From an uncultured Pseudomonadales bacterium (GTDB taxonomy: Bacteria > Pseudomonadota > Gammaproteobacteria > Pseudomonadales > Azotimanducaceae), in assembly GCA_947258825.1 (NCBI GenBank), contig CAMYJX010000055.1, positions 1 through 43,773 on the forward strand: a stretch of DNA of 43,773 nt, read 5' to 3'. Under the pieces are notes generated by a model that was not told the origin of the DNA, did no database searches, and was given only the letters and a program-made list of their open reading frames with translations. The first letter of the stretch is position 1. Each line of letters begins with the position of its first letter. Both the position numbers and the translations under genes were made by a program. Shown piece after piece: positions 8,321-16,257 of the stretch.

Positions 8321-9379
8321 CTATTCCGCCTGGCGGGCACGCTGATCCAGGTCACGCTCGCCGGTCACCCGGTTTCGGCCCTGGTCTTTGGACTGGTAGA
8401 GGCAGGCGTCTGCCCGCTCTATGAAGGTGGTGGTGGTTTCCCCGGGGCTCAATTGAGAAACTCCCAGCGAGATGGTGACGTTGTCGATCTCCTCGCCCTC
8501 CGCCGTATCCACGATCTGGGCCTCGATGATGGCCCGGATGCTTTCGGCGAGCATGATGGCCCCGGTATAGGGCGTAGCCGGCAGGAGGATTGCGAACTCC
8601 TCACCCCCGTATCGGCACAGCACGTCCTTCCCTTTCACGCACTGGGCCATCTCCTGGGCAACGAATCGCAGGACCCGATCCCCCACCAGGTGCCCATGGG
8701 TGTCGTTGAAGGCCTTGAAATGGTCTATGTCCGCCAGTATCAGGCAGAGATCCCGATTTTCCTCCGTCGCCTCTTCAATCAAACGGGCCAGGGCCTCATC
8801 AAATGCCCTCCGATTGGCGATGCCGGTAAGCGCATCGGTAACCGAATCCCGGGACAGCGCGCTGACTTTCGCGCGCAGCTCGCTGAGCTCCGACGCCATC
8901 CCCTGCAGCGAGCCTTCGACTTCCATGCTTCGCTCACGGGTGCGGCGAGTCTCCTGCGCCAGCTTTACAATGAGCTGGTTGAGGTCTTCCGGCGTCGGCT
9001 CTCTCTTCAGCGACTCACCGGCTTCATCGAGCACCGATGAGAAGTGGCCGATGTCCTCGCCCAGCTCGCCGAGCTCACCGAGAACCGTCTGCACCGCCTC
9101 GCGGACAGCGTCCTGAATGCCGTCGACCTCGGAACGAATCTCTTCCAGATAGAAGCGTTCATAAATGCTCCGGCAGACTTCCGGAGAGAACAGATCACCG
9201 TCATCGACCATGCGCTTGATTTCGCGCGCCAGCCCCTCGTTGGTTCCAGAGACGTAGTCGTACCAGACCGTGTAGTTTTCGGGGACCGTCGGCACCCGCT
9301 GCTCGCTCATAAGCGGCAACACCTTACGAAGAATCGCGTGAGATTCCTCCAGGGTTACGTAGAACGACGAAGACGCCAT
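8321..9379 (-). CDS. Diguanylate cyclase (GGDEF domain), cytoplasmic
   Basis: The protein has 352 residues. The C-terminal GGDEF domain (about 178-340) has the active-site 'RYGGEEF' at 257-263, metal/GTP-binding 'LADIDHFKAFNDTHGHLVGD' and 'TISLGVSQ', so it should make cyclic di-GMP from GTP. The autoinhibitory RxxD motif expected just upstream reads KGKD (249-252), with Lys replacing Arg, so product inhibition may be weakened. The N-terminal ~175 residues have no membrane segment and contain long charged helices with coiled-coil character (about 135-180), an arrangement shared with cytoplasmic, N-terminally helical cyclases of Pseudomonas and relatives. The gene is monocistronic-looking, with its own short upstream region at 9380-9463. 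Confidence 0.92.
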   Translation of the reverse strand: MASSSFYVTLEESHAILRKVLPLMSEQRVPTVPENYTVWYDYVSGTNEGLAREIKRMVDDGDLFSPEVCRSIYERFYLEEIRSEVDGIQDAVREAVQTVLGELGELGEDIGHFSSVLDEAGESLKREPTPEDLNQLIVKLAQETRRTRERSMEVEGSLQGMASELSELRAKVSALSRDSVTDALTGIANRRAFDEALARLIEEATEENRDLCLILADIDHFKAFNDTHGHLVGDRVLRFVAQEMAQCVKGKDVLCRYGGEEFAILLPATPYTGAIMLAESIRAIIEAQIVDTAEGEEIDNVTISLGVSQLSPGETTTTFIERADACLYQSKDQGRNRVTGERDLDQRARQAE

Positions 9380-9463
9380 GACTTTCTGACCCGAAGCTGT
9401 CCTGATCTTTTAAATCTAGACCAGATGCCGGAAAAGCGCCGACCCAGCCGCGCGCTTTGTGCG

Positions 9464-10598
9464 CTAAGCCAGTAAAACCGCGCCTCTATCCGCAAGCTCC
9501 TTGGCTGACAGGCCGATTTCCGCCAGCAACTCGGCCGTGTGCTCGCCGAGCACAGGCGCAGGCCGAGAGATTTCTGCAGGGGTCTTGTCAAATCTGGCCG
9601 CTGGTCGGGGCTGACGAATGCGCCCGGCAACCGGGTGGTCCATTTCAGCAACCATGTCGTTGATACGCACCTGCTCATGCTCGAACACCTCATGCCGCTC
9701 GAGCACGGGGGCACAGGGCACGCCCTCCCGATCCAGCCGTTGCAGCCAGAGGTCGCTGGTTCGCGTGACCAGAACTTCCGCGGTCATGGCCAGCCGGGCT
9801 TTGACGTTGACGACCCGGCTCTGAGCCGTCCGAAAACGCTCATCGTCCAACCATTCCTCCCGCTCCAGCGCCCGGCAGAGGCCCTGCCATTCCGCATCGG
9901 ATACCGCCCCTGCAGTAATGTAGCCATCGGCCGTCTGAAAAATCAGGTCCTGCGCCAGCTGCGACCGTGACGCCTTCACCTCCTCGCCAACGAAGGTAAA
10001 GCCGGTCATGCCTTCGGGCCAGAGGTAGGCGACCATGGTATCCAGCATCGCCAGCTTGACGTGCTGGCCTGCGCCGCCGTAACCGCCGTGGTCTTGTCAG
10101 GAATGATGGTGCGCACCATCCGCGGTCGTCCCGTTTCCCTGTCCTTCTGAATGGATGCAAGGCCGGACAACGCCTGAATCACCGGATCGTAAACCCGTTT
10201 ACGGGCATAGGGTCCGGCCTCTCCAAACCCGCTGATGGACACGTACACGATGTCCGGCCGGATGTTCGCACCGCGACTTCTCCCAACCCCATCCGCTCAA
10301 TGGCACCCGGCCGGAAGTTCTGCACAAACACGTCCGCAGTAGCGATGAGGCGCTGTAGAACTTCCATGCCCGCTTCGGACTTCAGATCCACCGCCAGGCT
10401 TCGCTTGCTGCGATTTGCGGAGATGTAGGTGGCGGTGAGACCGTGGCGATTGGGTCCCATGTGCCGCACCAGGTCTCCGGCGGTGGGCTCTACTTTGATG
10501 ACGTCGGCCCCCTGATCCGCCAGCATCATGGTGGCCACCGGGCCGGATATCATGCTGGTGAGATCAAGCACCCGTACACCGGCCAGCGGTCCCGCCAT
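9464..10598 (-). pseudogene. CaiB/BaiF-type CoA-transferase (family III), disrupted in two places
   Basis: Three consecutive reading frames together make one family III CoA-transferase. Frame 1 starts at 10598 with 'MAGPLAGVRVLDLTSMISGP' and runs through 'DVIKVEPTAGDLVRHMGPNRHG' to 'GLGEVAVR'. Frame 2 resumes at about 10263 with 'IRPDIVYVSISGFGEAGPYA' and ends at 'DKTTAVTA' near 10080. Frame 3 resumes with 'GQHVKLAMLDTMVAYLWPEG' and runs to 9464. The first break looks like a single missing base near 10265. The second lacks the usual 'A..AL..R...G.G' linker of about 15 residues, so it is a small frame-changing deletion. The start lies one base after the stop of the FadD19-like ligase, so the two were an operon. 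An intact enzyme would move CoA between acyl acids, as in carnitine, oxalate or bile-acid pathways. Confidence 0.8.
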
Positions 10599-10599
10599 A

Positions 10600-12237
10600 T
10601 CAGTGCTCCTGTGACGAAGCTGGCGACGAGAAAGTCGCAAGCGCCTGAGCTTTCGCCCATTTGTAATCCGCCTTGCCGTTCGGTGCCCTCTGCACCCTGT
10701 CCACAAGCAGCACATTCTTTGGCAGCTTGTAACCAGCCAGATGAGCCCGGGCATGTTCGATGAGCTGAGATTCCGAGACCTCCGTCCCGGCGACGGATGC
10801 CGCGACGGCGACTACCCGCTCGCCAAAACGCTCGTCGGGAACACCGACCACCAGGCAGTCCTCGACACCCGCGTGTTTCTTGAGCGCCTCCTCGACTTCC
10901 TCGGGAAAAACCTTCTCACCCGCGGTATTGATGCAGGCGCTGCCCCGCCCGAGCAGCGAGATGGAGCCGTCGGCCTCCACCGTGGCGTAGTCGCCGGGAA
11001 AGCTGTAGCGCACGCCATCCACCTCGCGGAAGGTCTGCGCCGATTTTTCCGGGTCCTTGTAATAGCCCAGCGGGACGAACCCGCTGGTAGCCACCTTGCC
11101 GATCTCTCCGGACCCCGGCTCGACAAAGCGATCGTCGTCCGTAATCACCCGAACGCCTTCATTGAGCTGAAACTTTGCCGTTGATGGGCGCACATCGCGC
11201 GTCGTAACCGACGAGCCCATGCCCCCCTCCGACGATCCGATGACGTCGGCGAGCACCATGTCATGGTGGCGGAGCAGGCCCTCCTTCACCTCTGCACTCC
11301 ACATCACGCCGCTGGAGACGATCTGCTTCAGCGACGACAGATCGTAGGGGTTACCCTTTTCCACCGCCGCATCCAGCGCGCCCAGCATCGGCCGCGCGAA
11401 CGCGTCGCCAACGATGACCAGATCAGAAACCCCGTGCTGCTCCACCAGGCCCCACAGCAGATCCGGGTCGAGGCCCAGCTTCGGCGTGGTGACCACCGTG
11501 CCGCCAAGCAGCAGCGGCAGCATGCTGCCCAGCCACATGCCGGTTCCGTGCATGAGCGGACAGGCGGGCAGGCTGACAGGGGGTTCCGCGATGCGGGATA
11601 TCAACGCCGGCAGGTCGGCAACCGCTGCCGGGGGCTCGAGTTCCCGGCCCGCAGCGCCCATGGCGGTAAGAAAGAAGCAGAACTCGCCCCCCGGGTACAT
11701 CACGCCCTTGGGCATACCCGTGGTGCCACCGGTATAGAGCATGTAGATGTCGGCGGGATCCCGGTGGCCCGGCGCAAGCGGCTGCGCCGAGCGAATGGAC
11801 AGCTCGAAGTCCAGGGCGCCGTCGAGCAGCCCCTCGGTGCCGTCATCGACCTGGATGAACAGTTTCACCTTGGGCAACTGATCGCGGATCTCCCAGATTC
11901 GCATCGCGTAACAGGCCTGATAGACGACGGCCTCGGCATCGGCATTATCCAGGAGATAGACGAGCTCCTCGGCCTTGTACCGGTAGTTCACGTTGATGGG
12001 ACACCCACGAACCTTGAAGACGCCGAACTGCGCTTCTAGGTATTCGTTGTTGTTGTGCAGATAAAGACCAACCTTGGAACCGGCGCTGAGGCCGTGGGCA
12101 TCCAGCACCGCCGCGAAGCGCGCCGCCCGATCCTCGTATTCCCGCCAGGTCCGGGTAACCCCGTCACAGATCAGCGCGGGCCTTTCCGGCACGGTCTCAG
12201 CCACCCGCTCCCAGGCCGTTGCAAAATGAAAATCCAT
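10600..12237 (-). CDS. FadD19/FadD3-like acyl-CoA synthetase
   Basis: This intact 545-residue AMP-binding ligase has 'YTGGTTGMPKGVMYPGGEFC' (P-loop), 'PLMHGTGMWLGSMLPLLLGGT', 'VSDLVIVGDAFARPML', 'YKDPEKSAQTFREVDGVRYSFPGDYA', 'LLGRGSACINTAGEKVFPEEVEEAL' and the C-terminal 'RAPNGKADYKWAKAQA' with the catalytic Lys. The 'LMHGTG' and 'VGDAFARP' blocks are typical of the actinobacterial FadD19/FadD3 group that activates steroid side-chain or ring-derived acids, which makes a branched or cyclic carboxylate possible (inference from family only). The start at 12237 (MDFHFATAW) is chosen over GTG 12255 because GGGGGA lies seven bases before it. A family III CoA-transferase follows one base downstream. 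Confidence 0.85.
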   Translation of the reverse strand: MDFHFATAWERVAETVPERPALICDGVTRTWREYEDRAARFAAVLDAHGLSAGSKVGLYLHNNNEYLEAQFGVFKVRGCPINVNYRYKAEELVYLLDNADAEAVVYQACYAMRIWEIRDQLPKVKLFIQVDDGTEGLLDGALDFELSIRSAQPLAPGHRDPADIYMLYTGGTTGMPKGVMYPGGEFCFFLTAMGAAGRELEPPAAVADLPALISRIAEPPVSLPACPLMHGTGMWLGSMLPLLLGGTVVTTPKLGLDPDLLWGLVEQHGVSDLVIVGDAFARPMLGALDAAVEKGNPYDLSSLKQIVSSGVMWSAEVKEGLLRHHDMVLADVIGSSEGGMGSSVTTRDVRPSTAKFQLNEGVRVITDDDRFVEPGSGEIGKVATSGFVPLGYYKDPEKSAQTFREVDGVRYSFPGDYATVEADGSISLLGRGSACINTAGEKVFPEEVEEALKKHAGVEDCLVVGVPDERFGERVVAVAASVAGTEVSESQLIEHARAHLAGYKLPKNVLLVDRVQRAPNGKADYKWAKAQALATFSSPASSQEH

Positions 12238-12343
12238 TCGATCCCCCTTACCCACTTCCAGGCGCTTCTTCTACCTCGATACGTGCAGCATTGGCAAGCA
12301 CGTCCGGAGCCCGGCTCACAGGGTCCGCGCAGGCCACCAACTG

Positions 12344-12514
12344 TTGGCGGATTTCGCCAGCCTGCTGTTGCTTGTCACGTTCGTAACCTTCGGCCTGCTG
12401 GCGGAAGGCATGGGCGCGAAGAACCAGGAGATCACCAGAAAAGAGGCATGGGAACAGCAACGCTCGATCAATTCCGATCCCGATTCAGACTCGAGCGCAA
12501 GCACAGCCGGATAG
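12344..12514 (+). CDS. Possible small membrane protein (weak)
   Basis: In the 295-base gap between the ligase (start 12237) and the lipoprotein gene (end 12533), the plus strand contains an open frame with a hydrophobic run 'ASLLLLVTFVTFGLLAEG' followed by a polar tail 'KNQEITRKEAWEQQRS' and stop TAG at 12514. Most third positions are G or C, as in real genes here. No ATG or GTG starts it; the TTG at 12344 gives 56 residues with no convincing ribosome site, and the open frame extends upstream to about 12228. It may be a small membrane protein with a rare start codon, a remnant, or chance. The opposite strand has a competing open frame (12248-12460) with poorer codon pattern. Confidence 0.22.
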   Translation: MADFASLLLLVTFVTFGLLAEGMGAKNQEITRKEAWEQQRSINSDPDSDSSASTAG

Positions 12515-12532
12515 CCGGCGTTTGCACGCGCG

Positions 12533-13414
12533 TCAGCAGGTGATGAGGCAGCCCTCCAGCTCGGGGGGCGTCTCTGGAGCGGCGTTCGCCAGCTCGCGGA
12601 AATCGCGAGCGAGATCTTCCACCCGCCGCAGGAAGCGGTCACGCTGCCTGTCAGTGAGGTGGTTGATGAGCCAGACGCTCACCTCGAGGTTGAGCGCTAT
12701 GTTGCTGTCGAAAATGGCCGTCAGCTCCTCGCCGTAATAGGATTCACGCGCTTCCACGAGCCTGATGAAACCCGGGCCGAAGACGTCCGGATCGTCACGC
12801 TGTTGCAGCAGCGCGAGAAGATCCGCCTGCCAGCGCCGACGATAATCGGCCCAGAGCTCCATATCCGGGATGTACCTGACCGATTGGGCGTTGACGTAGG
12901 TGCGCTGCTCGGCATTCAAGCGGCCGGAAAAGCGGCCGAATCGATCCATGAACTCCTTTGCCCAACCGGCTCTGGCTTCGTCCAGGGTCTTCCCGACTTC
13001 CGGCTCTTCCCATTCCAGGTTGCTCTCTTCGAGACGCCGCGAGAGAAGGGCCACCTGTTCGTCGCTGAGCGAGCCAAGTACCTCTATGGCGATAGGCACG
13101 CCCCTGTCCTGGACTTCGTACCCCCAGCCAAGCATCGTATTGATCATGGACTGCAGTTCTTGCTCGTCCGTGCCATCTGACAGCGAAACTTCCACAGCAT
13201 CCAGAAAGTCTGCATAGAGAGGCAGCTGATCGGTGCGATGCCAATACAGCAGCTCCTCCAGGGCGGCATCGAAATACGTACGCTGCTGGTCGTCCATATT
13301 GACGTAATCGTTCGCCCACCAGCGGGTGAGCCGGTCCAGGCTGTTGTAAGCCAGCTTCACGCTGCAACCGGAAGCCACAACCAGGAGAACCAGCAACATG
13401 GCCGCTGTCTTCAT
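12533..13414 (-). CDS. DUF6279-family lipoprotein
   Basis: This 293-residue protein begins with a lipoprotein signal, 'MLLVLLVVASGCS', giving the lipid-modified Cys at position 17; Ser at +2 favours outer-membrane sorting. The mature protein is helical and charged, with 'LAYNSLDRLTRWWANDYVNM' right after the lipobox, then 'ELLYWHRTDQLPLYADFL', 'SLSDEQVALLSRRLEE' and 'WLINHLTDRQRDRFLRRVEDLARDFRELA'. The early 'L.yn.ld.l..w....y..l...Q' block is characteristic of DUF6279 proteobacterial lipoproteins of unknown function. It stands alone on the minus strand, 40 bases downstream of the amidotransferase gene, and may be read through from it. It ends in a Cys-containing tail 'EGCLITC', which is unusual. 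Confidence 0.75.
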   Translation of the reverse strand: MKTAAMLLVLLVVASGCSVKLAYNSLDRLTRWWANDYVNMDDQQRTYFDAALEELLYWHRTDQLPLYADFLDAVEVSLSDGTDEQELQSMINTMLGWGYEVQDRGVPIAIEVLGSLSDEQVALLSRRLEESNLEWEEPEVGKTLDEARAGWAKEFMDRFGRFSGRLNAEQRTYVNAQSVRYIPDMELWADYRRRWQADLLALLQQRDDPDVFGPGFIRLVEARESYYGEELTAIFDSNIALNLEVSVWLINHLTDRQRDRFLRRVEDLARDFRELANAAPETPPELEGCLITC

Positions 13415-13454
13415 GCACCAACCTCGCCGGATAACCAGGGGGACATGGCGTTCC

Positions 13455-14216
13455 TCATGACAATATGAAATTCAGAATCCATCGAGCTACCAGCTGATTG
13501 TCCGTTTCCTCGCGCAGAGATGCGACTCCCCGTTTGAACACCTCCGCGCCCAGAAGTTCTTGCCGCAGGTTCAAAAGATCCAGGGCGTAATCTCGAGAAA
13601 ACTCAGGGTGCCCCTGAAAAGTAAGAATCTGATCTCCAAGCACGAAACCTGCATTTGGACAGGCGTCGGTGCGGGCAAAGGGTCGCGCCCCCGGCGGCAG
13701 TCGTACCGCCTGGTCTCTGTGGCTGGACAGCAGGCCGAAGTTTCGTCCCGTCGGCAGCATCCAGGGCTCATCGCTGATCACTTCCGCTCGGTGGACCCCG
13801 ACGCACCAGCCCACCTCCGCGAGCCGGGTCTCTCCGCCAAAGTAATGGGCGATGAGCTGATGGCCGAAGCAGATGCCGATGACTTTGCGGCCCTCGGCAA
13901 GCGCCTGGCGCAAAAAGCCAACAAGCTCGGCAATCCACGGCAACTCGTCGTAGACGCTGTGCCGGCTGCCGGTTATCAGGTAGGCGTCGCAGCTTCCGTA
14001 AGAAGGATACTCGCCGATCCGGACGTCATAGCTGCTGAACGCCAGCCCCCCGGGGGCATCAGGCGTTGCCCCCATCAGACCGCGCTCACCCAGCAGCCGC
14101 TGGAACATGGCAGGGTAGTCGCCGTGGGCGGGCTGGAACTGATCCAGAACCGAATCCGTTTGCAGGATTCCGATGTGCAGTGCGGGCCGGGGCGGCCGCT
14201 GCTCAGATGATTTCAA
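13455..14216 (-). CDS. Class I glutamine amidotransferase-like protein
   Basis: This 253-residue protein has the full class I amidotransferase triad: nucleophile Cys116 in 'KVIGICFGHQ', and His203 and Glu205 in 'ILTFQGHPEF'. The oxyanion strand 'AYLITGSRHSVYD' is also present. It resembles stand-alone GuaA-like amidotransferases that occur next to glutamine-synthetase homologues. The ATG overlaps the last 14 bases of the glutamine-synthetase-like gene, so the two are translationally coupled and probably act in one pathway. A plausible role is hydrolysis of a gamma-glutamyl conjugate made by the upstream ligase, as PuuD does after PuuA, but sequence alone does not separate hydrolase from glutaminase-type activity. 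Confidence 0.8.
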   Translation of the reverse strand: MKSSEQRPPRPALHIGILQTDSVLDQFQPAHGDYPAMFQRLLGERGLMGATPDAPGGLAFSSYDVRIGEYPSYGSCDAYLITGSRHSVYDELPWIAELVGFLRQALAEGRKVIGICFGHQLIAHYFGGETRLAEVGWCVGVHRAEVISDEPWMLPTGRNFGLLSSHRDQAVRLPPGARPFARTDACPNAGFVLGDQILTFQGHPEFSRDYALDLLNLRQELLGAEVFKRGVASLREETDNQLVARWILNFILS

Positions 14217-15591
14217 AGTACCGATCCAGCTGCCAGTCGTTCACGTGCTGCTCGTACCGGGCGCACTCGAAGCGACGGCTCATGACAAAATGATCGACGA
14301 AGGCATCTCCCAGCATGCTTCGCGCGTGGCCGGATGCTTCCAGACGGTCTGCGGCGGCGCCCAGATTGGTCGCAAACCTGAGCTCGCGTGGAAGCTCGTC
14401 CTCTACCTCGTAGGCATTGCCGCGCACCGCGTCACCCGGCTCGATTTGCCCATCAATGCCACCAAGGGCCGCGGCAACCACCGCTGCCGCCACCAGGTAG
14501 GGGTTCGCGTCCGCACCCGGGACACGGGCTTCGATATGCTGACGACCGGCAGAACCTGGAATCACGCGAATCGCCGCGGTCCTGTTCTCTATACCCCAGG
14601 TGGAGGCGGTCGGTGCCCAGGCCCCCTTGACCAGGCGGGTATAGCTGTTGATGGTCGGGGCAACCAGGGACAGATACTCGGGCAGATAGCGCTGCACGCC
14701 AGCCACGGCCCAGCGCTGCAGATCGCTCATGCCTGAGACGCCCCCGGGATCATGGAACAGATTGCTGCCTGCCTCGTCGAGGAGGCTGAAATGATAGTGC
14801 CCGCTCTGTCCGGGATAGGCCATGGACCACTTGGCCATGAAGGTGGCCATGCAATCCTGCTGCTGAAAAAACACCTTGGCAAAGGTTTTGAAAAGGCTGG
14901 CGCGGTCCGCCGCCTCGACGCCCGCCGTGGGGGTAAGCGCTGCCTCCCAGACCCCGGGTCCGGTCTCACAGTGCAAGCCCTCGACCTCGCAGCGCAGTTG
15001 AGTCATCAACGCCATGAGACCCGAGAACCGATCAGACTCGGTGGAAGTCCGCAGCACCGAGTAGCCGAAGTTCCCCGGCGTAAGAGGCCGCAGGTTGCGA
15101 TAGCCCTTTTCCCGCACGCTGTGGGGCGTCTCGAGAAAGACGAAGAACTCATATTCGAAACCGGAGAGCAGCCGCATTCCACGCTCGCTCAGCCGATGGA
15201 GCAACTCCACCAGTCGCGTGCGCGGGCACAGCGCGTGAGGACCGCCATCCTCGGCGACGAACTCCCCGATGAAATAAGGGCAGTTTTCGTCTGCAAGCCA
15301 TCTTTCCGAAGCCGCAACCAGTCGATACTGGGCGTCGGGGAATCCGCTGTGCCAGCCGGTATAGGTGCCTGCATCGTAGAGCTGGTCGTCTACATCCCAG
15401 CCGAGCACGCAGTCGCAGAACCCCCCACCTTTCGCCATGACGGAAGCGAACTTCTCAAGGCTCACGTACTTGCCCCTAAGCACCCCGTCGATGTCCGTAA
15501 GGCCGATTTTGACCCTGGAAACGCCCGCCTCCCCATAATCGTCGAGCCTGGCCTGCAGCTGCTCGGCTGGATTCCCCTGGTTCTGCGCCAT
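14203..15591 (-). CDS. Glutamine synthetase family protein (gamma-glutamylpolyamine synthetase-like)
   Basis: This 462-residue homologue of the PuuA branch of the glutamine synthetase family has the N-terminal beta-grasp region 'VKIGLTDIDGVLRGKYVSLEKF', 'SGFEYEFFVFLE' (metal ligands), 'ETGPGVWEAALTPT', 'MAYPGQSGHYHFSLLD' (His and ATP site), 'NSYTRLVKGAWAPTASTWGIENRTAAIRV' (glutamate/ATP site) and 'HIEARVPGADANPYLVAAAVVAA'. These enzymes ligate glutamate to an amine using ATP; substrates include putrescine, ethanolamine and aromatic amines. The C-terminus lacks the adenylylation site of GlnA. AGGAGG precedes the ATG. The long AT-rich region upstream is its likely promoter, and the partner amidotransferase overlaps its 3' end. 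Confidence 0.88.
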   Translation of the reverse strand: MAQNQGNPAEQLQARLDDYGEAGVSRVKIGLTDIDGVLRGKYVSLEKFASVMAKGGGFCDCVLGWDVDDQLYDAGTYTGWHSGFPDAQYRLVAASERWLADENCPYFIGEFVAEDGGPHALCPRTRLVELLHRLSERGMRLLSGFEYEFFVFLETPHSVREKGYRNLRPLTPGNFGYSVLRTSTESDRFSGLMALMTQLRCEVEGLHCETGPGVWEAALTPTAGVEAADRASLFKTFAKVFFQQQDCMATFMAKWSMAYPGQSGHYHFSLLDEAGSNLFHDPGGVSGMSDLQRWAVAGVQRYLPEYLSLVAPTINSYTRLVKGAWAPTASTWGIENRTAAIRVIPGSAGRQHIEARVPGADANPYLVAAAVVAAALGGIDGQIEPGDAVRGNAYEVEDELPRELRFATNLGAAADRLEASGHARSMLGDAFVDHFVMSRRFECARYEQHVNDWQLDRYFEII

Positions 15592-15975
15592 GATGAAGTG
15601 TCCTCCTGATGCCGTTTGCCCGCATCGGCGTATTGATCACCGGTGAGCGGGAAGCACAACTATTTTGCCTGCAGGGGCCAGCAATTACACAGCCTCAGAA
15701 TCCATCAGGGGTCCTGTGGATAACTTTGAGGATAACTTCTGAGTATGTGCTCACGGGGCCAGACTGGAGAAAAATAGCCGTTATACGCAAGAAATCGAAC
15801 AGAATTACTTTTCTTGCTATTTTACATAGGGTTATCTGTGCCAAGTCAGGCTAAACCTTAAGCAAATGCCCCATCTATCCATCAATGTGAAGAAATTGTG
15901 AGTGCTGTGCATAACAAGCGAAGTCACTACCAGAACCCCGATCAGCACCCGCCCATATGGCTGGGGCACAAAGGC
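15592..15975. other. AT-rich intergenic region with DnaA-box-like sites
   Basis: This 384-base spacer separates the small exported protein from the glutamine-synthetase-like gene. By my count 15721-15900 is about 40% G+C, far below the neighbouring genes. It contains a perfect DnaA-box consensus TTATCCACA (minus strand, 15715-15723), an 8/9 match TTATCCTCA (minus, 15727-15735) twelve bases away, another 8/9 match TTATGCACA (minus, 15906-15914) and a 7/9 match (plus, 15781-15789). An 81-codon plus-strand frame at 15609-15854 has no coding character. The region probably holds the promoter of the downstream gene. A DnaA-titration or DnaA-regulated site is possible; no replication gene adjoins, so a chromosomal origin is not supported. 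Confidence 0.5.
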
Positions 15976-16257
15976 TTACTGACTCGCGGGTATCTGGGCG
16001 GGCTCGACGGGCTCCTCACGCTGATCATCCGGAAGCTGCACCGCCGGCTCTGTGGCGGTAACCGGCGACAGGTCTATGAATACAGCGGTGTCCAGCTGCC
16101 AATCCCGCAAACCGGCGCCGTACAGCACCTGGTGGGCGGCTTCCATCTCCGCTGGCGGGGGTGGCACGTTTGACCACGCCGGCAGCGCGAAAAGCGTCAG
16201 CAGCACGAAAAGACTAGTACGCATACTCCAGAGACCAGTAAAAACGTGATCCATCAT
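15976..16257 (-). CDS. Small exported protein of unknown function
   Basis: This 93-residue protein has a clear signal peptide, 'MRTSLFVLLTLFALPAWS', followed by a Pro-rich linker 'NVPPPPAEMEAAHQVLY' and an acidic tail; I do not recognise a domain. Two starts are possible. The ATG at 16257 has GGAGG eight bases upstream and gives an 11-residue leader before the signal sequence; the ATG at 16224 gives a more conventional signal peptide but has GGAG almost touching it. Both overlap the 3' end of the TpsB-like gene, by 44 or 11 bases, so translation is coupled to it. As the last gene of the FHA-PP2C-kinase-TpsB operon, it could be a substrate or periplasmic helper of the transporter (inference). 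Confidence 0.65.
   Translation of the reverse strand: MMDHVFTGLWSMRTSLFVLLTLFALPAWSNVPPPPAEMEAAHQVLYGAGLRDWQLDTAVFIDLSPVTATEPAVQLPDDQREEPVEPAQIPASQ

Noticed and set aside
12248..12460. Minus-strand 70-codon frame just before the FadD19-like ligase
   Set aside because: It would be in a good position for an operon, but its third-position pattern is poorer than that of the opposite strand and it has no ribosome site; neither frame is secure.
15609..15854. 81-codon plus-strand frame in the AT-rich spacer
   Set aside because: No ribosome site, no codon bias, and it covers the DnaA-like sites and the likely promoter of the glutamine-synthetase-like gene.
15700..15920. Chromosomal replication origin
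   Set aside because: Only one perfect DnaA box and no dnaA, dnaN, gidA/mnmG or rpmH nearby, so I keep it as a DnaA-site cluster only.
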